Origin: Apis mellifera
Taxonomy: Eukaryota; Arthropoda; Insecta; Hymenoptera; Apidae
DNA: 64,000 bases
Assembly: GCF_003254395.2 (NCBI RefSeq)
Contig: NC_037642.1
Coordinates: 9,375,736-9,439,735 of the forward strand
Reading direction: 5' to 3'
Positions 1 through 12,447 of this stretch are shown here, one piece after another. Positions within the stretch are counted from its first letter, which is position 1, and each line of letters opens with the position of its first letter. Made by a program: the position numbers and the translations under genes. Under the pieces are notes generated by a model. It made no database searches and was not told the origin of the DNA. It saw only the letters and a program-made list of their open reading frames with translations.

Positions 1-42
1 TATAATTTATCATTTATTTATTTTATTCTATATATTTTATAG

Positions 43-3000
43 GAATTATTAACAGTATACAAAAATAGTTTACAACAAAGAAATTCAGAAATTTTTGGGA
101 AAATACAAGATGAATATTTTATATTTTTGAAACAAAATATTTATAATAATCCTTTTGTTACATGTTGGATTCTTAATGAATTTTTATTAGCTTATTCTAA
201 TAAATCAACTGATGTTGTTTGTAGTTTACAGAATTTTTATTTTTCATTGATAAAAGATTTATTGGAATTTAAATTATGTAAACAATCAACCAATAATAAT
301 AATTTTGGGTCTATATTATGTATCATATCAAAAATGAATATTGTTGAATTTGATGAATCTATATTATTTGAATGGCTTTTTCCTATGATATTGAAAGCAA
401 AAAATAATGAAGATATTGAATATGCTCTATATTCAAGAACAGATCAATATTTTTTTAAAAAATGGTGTATGTTTCTACATGAAATTTATATAGATTCCAA
501 ATTTAATAATAATTTAAATCATGCATTGAAAGTTCAAAAAATATTATTTCATTTCACATCTACTTCTGCTCCCACTATAAATAAAAATAAACTAATAGAA
601 AGAATAAGTAATATCAAATTACATTGGATTATAGATATTTTGGTAAGTAATTATATAATTATATAATTATATAAATTTTAAAACAATATTGTGATTTATA
701 TAAAAAAATATATATGTGATATAAATATATTTTTTTTTAGAATATATGTCATATTTTAATAATAAATAAAAAATATGATGATGTTTCACTTATATTATCT
801 TGTACATTATTAAAAGATTTTTGGCTAGTTTTATTATTTAAAGTTTTGAATAAATATTTACAAGAAGAAATATTTTCAAATAATATTCAAAAAGATGATT
901 TCATATATGATTCAATTGAATTTTTAATATCTAGATGTAATTTTGATATATTATGTAATCCCACATTGAATGAACTGCAAAAAATATTACGCAAAAATAT
1001 AAGAATTTTAAAATACATTTTAAATTGGATGAGAGAAAATGTTAAAGCAGAAAACTTAAATCATAATCAAGAAATAATAAAGCCAATAGATTCTCAACAT
1101 AAAATATCTATAAAATGGATATTCGATCTTTTACAACAATTTGACAGTCTTTTAGTATTAAAAATGACAACTAATATATGGGAACAAAACTATGCAAAAA
1201 TAAAAAATTTGTTAGAAGATATTTGTGAATCTGAAAATATCTTCAATGCATATTATATTATATTAAATGCTTTAAAAGCTATTTTATTGTATAATAATTA
1301 TGATACAAATAAATCTATCATAATAAATTATTTATCTAATATGAGTTATTATATAAAAATATTATATCCACTTAATCTACGTATGCAAGTGATAGAAGAT
1401 ATATTTTGTTTATTTTTTTTACAATATGAAGATTTTGATCATACTTTAAAAAGTTATGATAAAATATATATGAATAATTCTCATGAAGAATCAAAATTTG
1501 AGAATAAATGGATAAAACAAGGTTTTATTTGTAACAGATATGCTGTAAGAGATATACTATTTTATTTAATAGATATTATATCAATAACAGAAATTGAATG
1601 TATAGAAATGAAGAGTAAAAAGGAATGTACAGAAGAAATAGAACAAATTCAAAAAAATATTGTTTTTATTAATAGTGCAATAGCAGATGCTAAGTGGAGA
1701 TTTGAACTTTACACAACTTCAGAGTTCACTAAAAATATTAATATGAAAGATGGAAATACAAATTACCAATTTAAATCTAAAAATAAAGTTTCAATAGATG
1801 AAAATTTAATTTCTAATCGTTCCAAAGAAAACATATATTTTTATCAAGAAGATAATATTTCAGATGAAACAAGAATAAAATCTACTAGTAGTTCTGAATC
1901 AGAATCAATACATAATAGTAAATGGCGAATATGTTCTAAAAACATAACATTAACAGATGCTACAACTGAAGATATCATTCATAAACCATTATTTATAAAT
2001 TTTATGTTAGCAACTAAAGAAAGCTTAATTATTCGATGTTTATGGAAAAATGATTATATAAAAGCAGAAAATATTATAGAGGTAAATCTAAATATACACT
2101 CATATATTTCTTATTGCAGCTTCTAACTTTTCGTACATATCTTCTTCAAATTCAGTAGGTTCGTATGTAATAATTTCTTCTTTTTTTGGGTCTCTTTTGT
2201 ACACACCAGGTGGGTTATTTACATAAAATTGTTCCGCAAATAATATTCTTTTTTTTGGAAAACAAAATTTAAAAGGGAGACAACAACAACACCAACCTAT
2301 AGAAAATATATAATTATGTAATAAATTTAATTATGTATGCAATTTTTAAAAATATAATTTATAAACACCTTTCTGACACCATAAAGGAATTGCAAGACAT
2401 ATATATATCAGAAACCAAATTTTAATAATTAGCCATATTTTTTGTAATGTTTTTTTAATAATAGGTTTATCTTTTTGCTGTTCATAATTATACATTAAAC
2501 AATCCATTAATGTAATATTAAATTTTTTACTTTCTTCTGTGCAATTTTTAAAATCAACTAATTTTTGTAATGCTTTCATTGTGTGTTCTTCTTCTTCGGT
2601 AATATTTAGGGTTTCATTAAATTTTTGTATTTGCTCTTCATATTCTTTTTTGAATTGATCATAATCATAGGCTTCTTCACCTGGCTCTGTACTATCAGCA
2701 TCCTTATCTTCTTCAAACATACTATTTAGAGAAATTGATCTCCTTTTGTTTTCATCAATATTAGTAACAATATTAGTAGTTTTCCAAAAGGAAGAATTAT
2801 TTTGTTCATTGTCATATTTTTTTTTAACTAATTTCTTATATAAATTTTGAACTTTTATCTTTTATTATCTGAAAATAGATAAACAAAGCTACATTTTTAT
2901 CATTATATAAAATCAAATATAATAATAAACAAACACTTTATCAAGATTTTCCTTAAAACCAGCAATAAATGGTGTGTCATCATTTTCTATATTAGAGCTT

Positions 3001-6000
3001 TCCCATATATTTGATTTTAAATGGAAAAATATATTTGGATGTTGTAATTTATTCATAGCTTCATTGTGTTTATTATAATTTTCTACATATGAATGTAATG
3101 GTTTATATCTACTTTCATTTTCTGTATAGAGATTAAAATTCATTAAATCTGCAGGTTGTATCATTTCATTTTCACTTTGTTCATCATAATCTTTATTATC
3201 AGATGCAATTTCAAACAATTTTTTATGTTGTAAATTATTCTGTATAAAAGAAAATTAGTAGAAAAATTATAAATATAATAATAATTAATAAAATATAAAT
3301 ACTCAACTTTATGTAATGGTAATAAAGTAGAAGCATTCAGTAACAACAATATATAAAATATTTTTTGAAATAACATATTGATTAATGTTTGCATTAATAT
3401 ATTGTTATTTTCAAGACAAATGATATGAAAAATACTTATCTAAATGGAGAAGTGCAGTTTTCAAAAGCATTACACACATTTAAGGAAAACATGTATAAAC
3501 AGACAAAAGCATTGAAAAATAAAAATATATCTCCAAAAAACTTACAATCTTCCACATTAGAGGTATGTTATAAAAATTAATCAACATTATTTATAAGAAT
3601 AATATTTAATCTTATAATCATATTTTTATAGAATATAAGACTAGTTACACAAGAAAGTATAAAATCTTCTAGACAAACTAGTCATGTTGAGACATTTTTG
3701 GTTTCTCAAAAAAACAATTTACAAATGTCATGTATGGAAATTCTTAATAACAATGAAATATTAACAATATGTGCATTAGATTTGGCTTTAACTATGAGTC
3801 ATATTTATCCAATTTCAAAAAATCTTTATGAAATTGCAATGAAATATTTAAAATTATGTAAAACATTTGACAATACTGAATATGTATATTTCTTTCATAA
3901 AGTTTTTCAATTGTTATCTGAAAAAAAAGACCAAATTTCTGAAAAAAATATACTCTGTGATGCAAAAATTGCATTATGTATAAAAGAATATAAAAAAAAT
4001 AAAGACTTTTGGACTGATATTATGGTTAATCATCAGGAATTTAAAGAATCACAAGCAAATAAAAATACAATTAATAGAATATTAAAAGATGGTAATTATT
4101 TACCTGGTTTAAAAATACTTAGTAAAATAATAACATTTTTCTTTGGATCTAAGAAATATATACAAAATATATGCTCTCATTTACAACTTTTACATTCAAT
4201 TATTCCAATTGAATATACAATATTTACTATTTCTGATTTATTAAAAATTCCTTTACATTATTATTTTGGTTATCAAATATTTGAACTTAAAATTGAACCC
4301 CAAAAACTTGAAACAATTGCACATGATTTACAAATTAATTTAGGATATAGTATTCTTACAAATGCTTGTCCTAGACTTTCTTTTGAAGAAGATACAAATT
4401 ATATTATTACTAATAAAAAAAATGGATGTATTATATTAAATGAAACTTCATATAAATCAGTATGTATAAAAAATTTTCAAATAATTCTATATTAAATTAA
4501 AAAAATTAAATTAACTTATAAAATAATAACATATAATATTTTAATTTATAGGATTTAAATTATAAATTTCAAGGACCAAATCAATGTATTTCACAAATAT
4601 TAATTGAACTCTTACAAGTTTTACATAATTTTAATTTGAATCAATTCTCTTTAAGTCAAGATATTTGCAAAACTATTTCAAAAAATTCTGATATTCAAAA
4701 TATATTAAATAAAACATCTCATCTTGCAAGCTTAGATTTGAGTGAATTATCTATGGGTGATGAAACATTAACATTTTTTTTAAATACATGGAATTTGATG
4801 TTTTTGCATGCTATTTTAACTGTGTGGGCAAACCATCCCCCTTTTAATAATTTACAGCATACAATATCATTAATGTCAATTGGTTATTTAATTGGCGATT
4901 TGGGTTTAGTAACACTTGCTGCGCTTAGATCAAAATTGCTAAATAATATGATATTGGATGATGAATTCTTTATGCAAATAGAAGAACTTAATGAATCAGC
5001 ATGGCAAGATTTGGATATCACCCATGATCCAAGAGTTATTTTTGTAATGGCTAATGAATTTTTTGGAACTCCATGTATTCGGGTAAATTATTTTTTTTTG
5101 TGAATTATCTATTAATATTATTTTATGTATGTATGTAAAATTTTTTATTGATATTTATATTTGTAGATCTGTAAAACAGAATCATTAAATGAAGATTTAA
5201 GTAATGCTTTTCATGAATATTTAAATCATTATTCATGTTATAAATCCACTCAAACTATAGAAAAGCAAAAAATAATATTATTACCAGAAATTGTAGAACG
5301 ATATCAAACTTCTATTTCCCAAAATACAAAAAATGATTTACAAAGTAACAACAGTAATAATAAAAATTTATTTTCAATAAATAATTATTTTGAATCATCT
5401 AATGAAAACATAATTATACAATACATACCATTTTCTTATTCATATAATATAATATTAAAATATTCAACTTATATTAATCCACATCATCATAAACAAATTA
5501 ATCAATACAAAATTGTTTGGGGAAATCATAGTATACGATCAAGTTTATTACAATATTTGGAAAAACAATGTTGGATTGTTTCTTATCTTTTGCAAAGAAT
5601 AAATAATGAAAATCCTACTATATTAGAAAATAGCTGTGATAATTTAAAACGCACTGCATGTCTTGAAAATCTCATAACCGCATTTTGGATTAAAGAATTA
5701 AAATTAATATTTGAGAATAATCAAACTCTTACAGCAATTTACGAAAAGATATCGACACAAAAATTATGGTTTCATCTTGAACAAATGTTAAAAGAAAATA
5801 AATGGAATGCCTGTTTGAAATTTATAAATGCTTTGCCAACTTATATTGCTTTAAACAGTGAATTGCAATATTTTAGAGATAAAATTCTTAGTTACATTAT
5901 TTCGGAAAAAAATGCTATACCAAATGCAAAAATATTGCAATATTTATATCAAATCAAAGATGTGTATATATTAAGTCAAACAATTTTATATAATGTTAAT

Positions 6001-9000
6001 AGATGGCATATAAATATTTGTGAAAATGCATTGCTTCATATAATAAATCATATAGATAATTATAAATTACCTGTACATTGTAAATTTCAATTAAATGAAC
6101 TCTTGCATAGAGTGTTAATTTTTCATAAAATGCTTCCATATTGTATAACTAAACCCAATGAAACTTGGTATAATATTGCTTATTGTACAGAAAAAATTGA
6201 TACATTACAAATAATCAAATCACTAATCAATGCAGATAAATATGAATTATGTTTAGAATGGATGGAATGTCAAGCATTTTCATTAGAAATACATCCTTCT
6301 GTGACTCAAGAATTTTTAATTGGTCTTTTAAAAAACGAATCTCAAAATTTTAAACAAACTTTAAAGGTATTTTAGAAATTCTAAAAAATTAATGTTGTAA
6401 ATAATAATTTTTAATTTTTAATAAAATATATTTTTTCATCAGTTTTTTCAGGCATTATCTTTGGATCAATCTATTAAACTTTGCAAAAATGTATTAAAAA
6501 AATTAGAATCTATTGACTCATTGAAATTTATATGTAATTATTTATTAAAATATTGTAAAGCAATAGAAACCATAAAATATAGAAGAACTTTACTAGGAAT
6601 TGATATTTTAAGTATGCTAAATGTTCAAGAGAGACCATTGTACATTCATCTCATAAAAGAACCATTATTAATATTAGAACAGTTGTTAATGAATTGTAAA
6701 TTTGAAAGTATTCAAAAAATATTATATAGAATTCAAGATAAATTAAATGAAGCAGAAATTTCAAGAAGTAGCTTTGACAAAATTATAAGATTTTATGCTC
6801 AAAAATCATTGGATTGTCGTGTATCTTTACAGTATGATTCTGTAGAAAACAAATCGAAAAATATGCAATATTTTGCTTCAGAGGCAGAAAATACTGAATT
6901 TATTATGCCTATAGTAATTCCTACTAAAGAAGAATGGATACCTAATGATAAAGTATGTAAAAAATATATGTATTTTACCCTTCAATATTATTGTTTTTAA
7001 TTTATAACATTTAAAACTGTTTTAATTATTTTTTATGTAATAGGTCAAAAAATGTAGCTGTTGTAAAAATGTTATATTTTCGATGTTTAATAGACGACAT
7101 CATTGTCGTAGATGTGGTCGTGTTATTTGCGCAACATGTTCTCAACATCGTATGCAAGTATCTGGTTATCCACCTTCTGTACTTGTACGCGTATGCAATG
7201 ATTGTAAACGGCAAACTATATTACAAATGCATACTTTCCAAGGAACACAATCAACTCCAAGTAGTGAAACATTTGATTATTGGCGATTAACAAGAGATCA
7301 AAAACATAATGAAACTATTAGAGAAGAATTTTCATTTGAATATGCTCCAAATATTTCTTTATGTTTAGCTATTCTTAACTTACATTCTGAACATAAAACA
7401 TATACGAGGTAATAATGAATTTTAAATATCATTTTATTTATTTAATGAAATTTTCATGTAAAGATATTTAGTAAAAATATGTATTGTTACAGTTTCTTAT
7501 TAGATTGTTGCGATGAAATGAAACGTCTTTTAGAACCTGTTAGTAGTGGAAAAGTGAATCCTGAAGTTGATCATATTGTAATTATTAAAATGATACATTC
7601 TCTATTAGTAGCTGCAAAAGTTAAATGTGCCAAGCTTGGTCTTAATACTGGATTAACTCACTGCGATCGTTTTCTATCTCAAGTAGATCTTATTGCAAGT
7701 CTCATTCAATTTGATTGTTTACATTTGATTCCTTCCGATAATTTACATGATCGGACGTTAATAAAATTAAGAGATCTATTAATTGAAAAAGAACAATGGA
7801 CTCTTGCTTTAGATGTAAGCACTAAAGCAGGTACATACAGATTAGATACACAAGGAGTTTGGGCAACATGGGGTAAAGCCTGTTTAAAAATGGGATATTT
7901 TCATCAAGCACGAGATAAATTTTTTCATTGCCTTGATAAGATTCAATATGACAATTTTGATGACTGGATAATTTTATCTTATCCAAAAGAATCAAAAATA
8001 TCAAATAAAAATGAAACTCAAAATCTAAAAAATGAAGAAATTAAAATGGTTGAATCAAGTTCAAAGAAAACAGAATTTTCAAAAAATCGTCCATTAAAAG
8101 ATCCACCATTACTTGTAGAAATTTTACAAATATTAGATAATTTAAGTATTTATAAATATGTACAATATCCTCATCAATATAAGTTCAATCCTTCTCAAGA
8201 AATATTAAATAGTTTTGGCAATTTTAAAATTATCAATCAAAAGCAATCCAACAATAAAAATACATCTATAATGATACAAAATATTTACTATCATGAAAGC
8301 ATATATTATCTATTAACTTATGGAAGTTATAATTCAATTTTAGAATTTTTTTTGAAACATGAGGAATTCGAAAAATGTCTTACTTTTACTTTGGAAAATA
8401 ATTTGGAACCAGATTTATTTTTCAATGTAATTTATTTATATTGTTTAAGAAATGGAAGTATTGAAAAGCTTCATGAAGCAATGATGAAAAAAGATTCGAA
8501 TTTATTAATTTGGAAAAAATATTTAATATATGTTTGTCATAGCTTAGAAAAAAGACAATATTTAAATATTTTATATCATTTGCAACTTTTCATGAAAGAT
8601 TTTATACGTGCTGCAATGACATGTATTCGTTTTTATCTTCATGAAGTAATTAATTACTCGGATTTAAATGGTAAAGTAAATTTTTTGTTTGATGCTCAAA
8701 AACATTTAGAATCTGAGTTGCAAATTGAAACTTTAAATAGAAAAAGAAAAAAAAGCACGAGTTCAATACATAGTAATCAAGGAATTCTAACAATGGAAAT
8801 GGAACCATTAGAAATAGATAAACATATAAATACAATTTGTAGACAAATGGAAATCACAAAATTTCTAGCAAATTGTGAAAAAGAGGAAAGAGCTCCTATT
8901 CAATATTTGAGTTTATTTCCAAAAAAGGATTATAATGATTCAACTATTTCAGAAATACCAACTTTATTTGGCAATCAACAGCAAAAAATTAATTTAGCTG

Positions 9001-9634
9001 TTTTAGCCATTCTTTGCGGGCGAAATATCGAAGAAGGATTCGGTATAGCATTTAGAATAATGCAAGGTGCGTCAATTTAAATATACTTTAAGAATTTGAT
9101 AATTTTATTTATTTGTTTATTTAAATAATATTATTATTGCAGATTATAATTTACCACAACAAAAAGTGTATTCTCTAACTGGATATATTTTAGTAATGAA
9201 AAATAATATTTCTGCAATAGAACAATTAATTAAATGTTGTCATACATCTGGGATTCCAAATTCATATATTATATCAGATTATGTATTAACACATTGTATA
9301 AAATTGTTACTAACTCATGATGAAACTGAAGCAGTTCTTAAAACTAATATTTATAATCTTATTAGATTAATAACTGATATAGAACTTAAAGTAAGATAAA
9401 AAAATGATAATATAATATAAAAATTTAATACATTTTTTTCTTTGTTACAAATTTTTCTGTTTTCAGATAAATGCATATATTGAATGCAAACAATTAAAAG
9501 CAGCATATTTATTAGCTGTCAAGCATTCAAGAGTACAAGATATAAGGAAAATTTTGAAAGAATCTGATAGGCTTGGTCAAAATGCTATTAAAACAATATG
9601 TATAAAATGGCTTCAGCAAGAACCAAAATTATAA
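43..9634 (+). CDS. ZFYVE26: ZFYVE26 / spastizin (FYVE-CENT) homologue, 5' end outside the window
   Basis: Eleven exons join in frame: 43-642, 741-2081, 3416-3562, 3632-4459, 4552-5082, 5167-6366, 6452-6952, 7044-7408, 7493-9066, 9143-9390 and 9467-9634 (TAA). They give about 2,500 residues, close to the roughly 2,540 of human spastizin, so only the N-terminus is missing. The exon at 7044 carries a FYVE zinc finger with paired CxxC motifs, the phosphoinositide-binding core NRRHHCRRCGR and RVCNDC, preceded by a tryptophan motif (EEWIPND). Downstream blocks such as FMKDFIRAAMTCIRF, PTLFGN and GFGIAFR match the conserved spastizin C-terminal helical region. In animals the family binds PI3P and works with spatacsin and AP-5 in lysosome and autophagy recovery, and in cytokinesis. 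The 1.3-kb intron 2082-3415 contains an antisense gene. Very high A+T gives Lys/Asn/Ile-rich linkers. Identification is firm; individual splice sites are predictions. Confidence 0.93.
2100..3394 (-). CDS. unrecognised single-pass membrane protein nested in a ZFYVE26 intron
   Basis: Four minus-strand exons join in frame: 3394-3308, 3239-2937, 2858-2369 and 2296-2100 (TGA), giving 358 residues. The first exon encodes a hydrophobic leader typical of a signal peptide (FYILLLLNASTLLPL). An acidic, Asn/Glu-rich ectodomain follows, with several N-glycosylation sequons (NET, NIT, NCT, NIT). A transmembrane segment is at about residues 270-290 (IWLIIKIWFLIYICLAIPLW). Immediately inside is a cysteine cluster (WCCCC), then a short tail with NPPGVYK and an acidic end. 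This suggests a type I membrane protein with a possibly palmitoylated juxtamembrane segment. I do not recognise the family. The exon 2/3 junction is the least certain, because the acceptor chosen avoids in-frame stops just after the more pyrimidine-rich one. The stop lies only about 20 bp from the host gene's splice donor. Confidence 0.72.
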
Positions 9635-10378
9635 CTTTACTTTATTAAAATAAAATATTTATATGTATCTATTCTATTAAAAAAATTAATTTTATATAAA
9701 TATTTTTAATTACTTATAGATTACTTGTAGATATTAAAATAAAAATAAAATTGAAACTCTTAACATTGTATAAATAATATAATAAATATTTATTATATAT
9801 CATTTTTTTGTTTTGTAATTTAAAAATAAAATATAATTAATTTAATTTTATTGTTAGTAATTGTATATGAAATGGATATAATATGATCGTAAAAAAAACA
9901 ATAATGAAGTTAAAAAAATTTATTTTAATTAAATACATATATGATAATAAATAGTATTTGTTTGATATCTATTTTTATAAGCATACAATATTATATACAT
10001 TCAAAATAAAATCTTTTTTCATAATCTGTGATTATTGTGTTTATATAATATGATAATAAAAAATGTTTTGTTTATGAATAAATAAAAAATCTATATAAAA
10101 AGTAGATATCTTAAAATAATAATGGAATGTATGTATGAATTTCATAAATTTCTATATAAAATAATCTAAATCTCTAATATTCTATCAAAATTATTACAAA
10201 TCATTTAAAATATTTCAATTATCTTGCATAACATTTTGTTAAAATTTACAAGATATGAATATAAAAACCTACTTATTAATTATATATTTTTTTTATTGAA
10301 CATTTTCTTATTCCTAAGAATAATAGAAGTTTTTAAAAATTAATTCCACAATTATAAAGAATTATATTTTGCATTTGT
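9635..10378. other. convergent intergenic gap
   Basis: AT-rich spacer between the 3' ends of the ZFYVE26 homologue (+) and the C14orf119-like gene (-). AATAAA-type poly(A) signals for the plus-strand gene are visible just after its stop, at about 9645-9660. I see no coding potential. Confidence 0.7.
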
Positions 10379-10732
10379 TTATGATTTTTCTTCTTCAGAT
10401 ACCAATGTTGATAGTTTTTCATCATATTTTTCTGCAAATACAGCATCAGTATTTTTTATTGATAAAAGTAAATAATCTTTTTCTTGTTGAGACCAATTAT
10501 GACTCCATTCTCGAAACAATTTTACACGGCATTGAAATAAACTTGGTGGTCTATCAGACTCATTTGTATGTCCTAAACTTTCCATTTTAGATACTAATCC
10601 ATTAACGAGACCTGAAGGTCCACATTGTTCCAGAAGTATATCCAAAAAATCACTTCTTTGCATTTCAGACCATTCTTGAAACCATTCTATTACATAGCGC
10701 AGTTGAGCTTCATTTGAGAGCATGGTAGACAT
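10379..10732 (-). CDS. C14orf119-like protein (DUF4508 type)
   Basis: Uninterrupted 117-codon frame. The order of motifs matches human C14orf119: an N-terminal helix with WFQEWSEMQRSDFLD (human WFANWSGPQRERFLE), a central SDRPPSLFQCRVKLF (human ADRPPSIFECQLHLW), then WSHNWSQQEKDYLL. The bee-type protein lacks the longer N-terminal extension of the human one. Function is unknown in any species I can name; it is a small, soluble, widely conserved animal protein. An in-frame TAG lies two codons before the ATG, so the start is fixed. A short ATG frame at about 10944-10991 on the same strand cannot be spliced on in frame and is probably 5' UTR. The gene converges with ZFYVE26 and lies downstream of the GON7-like gene on the same strand. 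Confidence 0.85.
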   Translation of the reverse strand: MSTMLSNEAQLRYVIEWFQEWSEMQRSDFLDILLEQCGPSGLVNGLVSKMESLGHTNESDRPPSLFQCRVKLFREWSHNWSQQEKDYLLLSIKNTDAVFAEKYDEKLSTLVSEEEKS

Positions 10733-11115
10733 ATTCTATCTTTAATAAAATTATATGATATTAATTATAATATATATAAATTATAATGTATATAAATAAA
10801 GTATAACTAAGAATATGCTAATATTATATACTAATATTCTATGATAGAATTAATTAATATGAAAAAAATTATAAAAAAAGTTATAAAATTATAATTATTA
10901 TGCATAATAAATTTATGTAACAAAATTATATTTACTTTTTATTATTAACGATACTTTCTTCACTTATTTTCGATTTATTGTTTTTAACCATCACAAATTC
11001 TTATTTATAAATACACAAATACATAATGATAATAAAATACAGAATTTTTAATATTAAAATGTAATATTTAAATATTATATAAATTTTGTAATTATGAAAT
11101 ATTTATATTAAATTT

Positions 11116-11248
11116 TTAATCCGTTAGTTTAGATTTCTTAGGGTTAACTTGAATCTCGTCTTCAAAATCCGAATCGCTTTCCGACACTAGCTGATCTAAA
11201 ATTGACAAGAATCTGTTAATTCTTATAAATTTCCAACTAAGTAGTTTT

Positions 11249-11296
<48 letters not shown>

Positions 11297-11538
11297 TATT
11301 TACTTTCTGTATTATCAGAACTATCTTGACTTTTAATAAGACTAGTTAAAAAATCGTTAATTTCAATTTGCGTATTTTTCAAACAAGAAATTAAGCTATT
11401 TAAATTATTTGGCACTACATTATTATTATTTTCATAAATACATTTATCTGTTTTATAAATTTTTACTTGTATACTTGTATCGCTCATTTTGATGCAATAT
11501 TTGCTATATTCTCCATTCACGTAATGAAAAATTTTCAT
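11116..11538 (-). CDS. GON7-like subunit of the KEOPS/EKC complex (putative)
   Basis: Two exons, 11538-11304 and 11195-11116, join with phase 1 to give about 104 residues. The second exon is too short to stand out alone. It encodes an acidic SESDSDFEDEI stretch followed by a basic end, NPKKSKLTD. This plan, a short N-terminal fold with a GEY motif, a helix (LNSLISCLKNTQIEINDFL) and an acidic tail ending in Lys residues, mirrors human GON7 (C14orf142), which stabilises the LAGE3/OSGEP side of KEOPS in tRNA t6A synthesis. Sequence identity is low, so the family call rests on architecture and size. The intron contains a long TA repeat (11251-11293). The gene is divergent from SRP14 across 379 bp. 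Confidence 0.5.
11251..11293. repeat. TA dinucleotide microsatellite
   Basis: Interrupted (TA)n run inside the intron of the GON7-like gene. It leaves little room for a canonical polypyrimidine tract, and its length probably varies between individuals. Confidence 0.9.
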
Positions 11539-11917
11539 AAACGCTAGACTTGAATAAGGAAAACTACACAGTTTCTACAAATCAAAGACATTTTAAATTT
11601 TATTATTATGTTTTTTTTTTACTATATAAATTTCTAAAAAATATTTCCATTAATAAATAATAATAAATTAATTAAACTATATAATAGAATTTCTAAAATC
11701 ATCAATAAGAATATATAATATATTATAAATATTTAATCAACTTATATACAAATTGAAAATATTTCGTCGTCAACATGTAAATTCTCCATAATATTAAGTT
11801 CTTTACAGTATCATTGCGTTGTCATTTGAAGTAACTGAATGATCGAATATTAACATAGTAAAGTGTTATGTTATTTATTTTTAATAAATTTTAAAAACAT
11901 ATGTTGAAGTTAACAAA
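11539..11917. promoter_or_regulatory. shared divergent promoter region, GON7-like / SRP14
   Basis: The start codons of two outward-facing genes are 379 bp apart. The middle is slightly less AT-rich (around 11,765-11,850, with TTCGTCGTC and ATGATCGAA). No TATA box or other element can be assigned to one gene. A bidirectional promoter for two housekeeping genes is inferred from the layout alone. Confidence 0.55.
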
Positions 11918-12447
11918 ATGGTTTTGCTGGAAAATGATGCGGTAATATTTATCCATAAAAAATTAATATTTCGAAGTTTATATGTTACATTTTATTTCAG
12001 TTTTTAGTGGAATTGACACGACTTTTCGACAAATCTCGACTTTCTGGTTCTGTAGTACTTACTATTAAAAGGTGTAAGTATTTATATTAATTTTATAAAT
12101 ATAATTGGAATGTAAAATTTATTCGTAAATTTTACCTTCAGTTAATGGACATAATAAACCAGTGCCTAGAGAAGGTAGACCTCCCTTACCAACACCAAGT
12201 GAATTTCTTTGCTTAGTAAGAGCTACATTAAGGTCAAAAAAGATTTCCACTGTTGTATGTATAATTTAATATTTTTTATTATTTTAATTATTATTAATAA
12301 AATATATAAATAATTAATTTTATATTTCAGATACATTCTAAGGATGTAAATAAATTTCAACAAGCATATTGGAACTTATTAAAGTCAAATATCAATGGTC
12401 TTAAAAAATTGAAAAAAGTAAAATCTGTAAAACCTAAAGTTCATTGA
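11918..12447 (+). CDS. Srp14: signal recognition particle 14 kDa subunit
   Basis: Four small exons join in frame: 11918-11941, 12001-12073, 12142-12254 and 12331-12447 (TGA), giving 108 residues against about 110-136 in animals. The N-terminus MVLLENDAFLVELTRLF matches the family start almost residue for residue, followed by SRLSGSVVLTIKR, KKISTV, SKDVNKFQQAYWNLL and a Lys-rich tail (LKKLKKVKSVKPK). SRP14 pairs with SRP9 on the Alu end of SRP RNA and slows elongation while the ribosome is brought to the ER. The basic C-terminus fits RNA binding. Introns are 59-76 bp. The next gene on this strand begins about 960 bp further on. Confidence 0.96.

Noticed and set aside
2863..2870. Stronger-looking acceptor TTTTCAG for exon 3 of the nested gene
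   Set aside because: The frame that fits the rest of the protein meets two TAA codons immediately after it; a downstream AG avoids them.
10944..10991. Short minus-strand ATG frame (MVKNNKSKISEE...) upstream of the C14orf119-like gene, considered as a first coding exon
   Set aside because: Its only donor (phase 2) leads into an in-frame TAG before the next ATG, so it cannot extend that protein.
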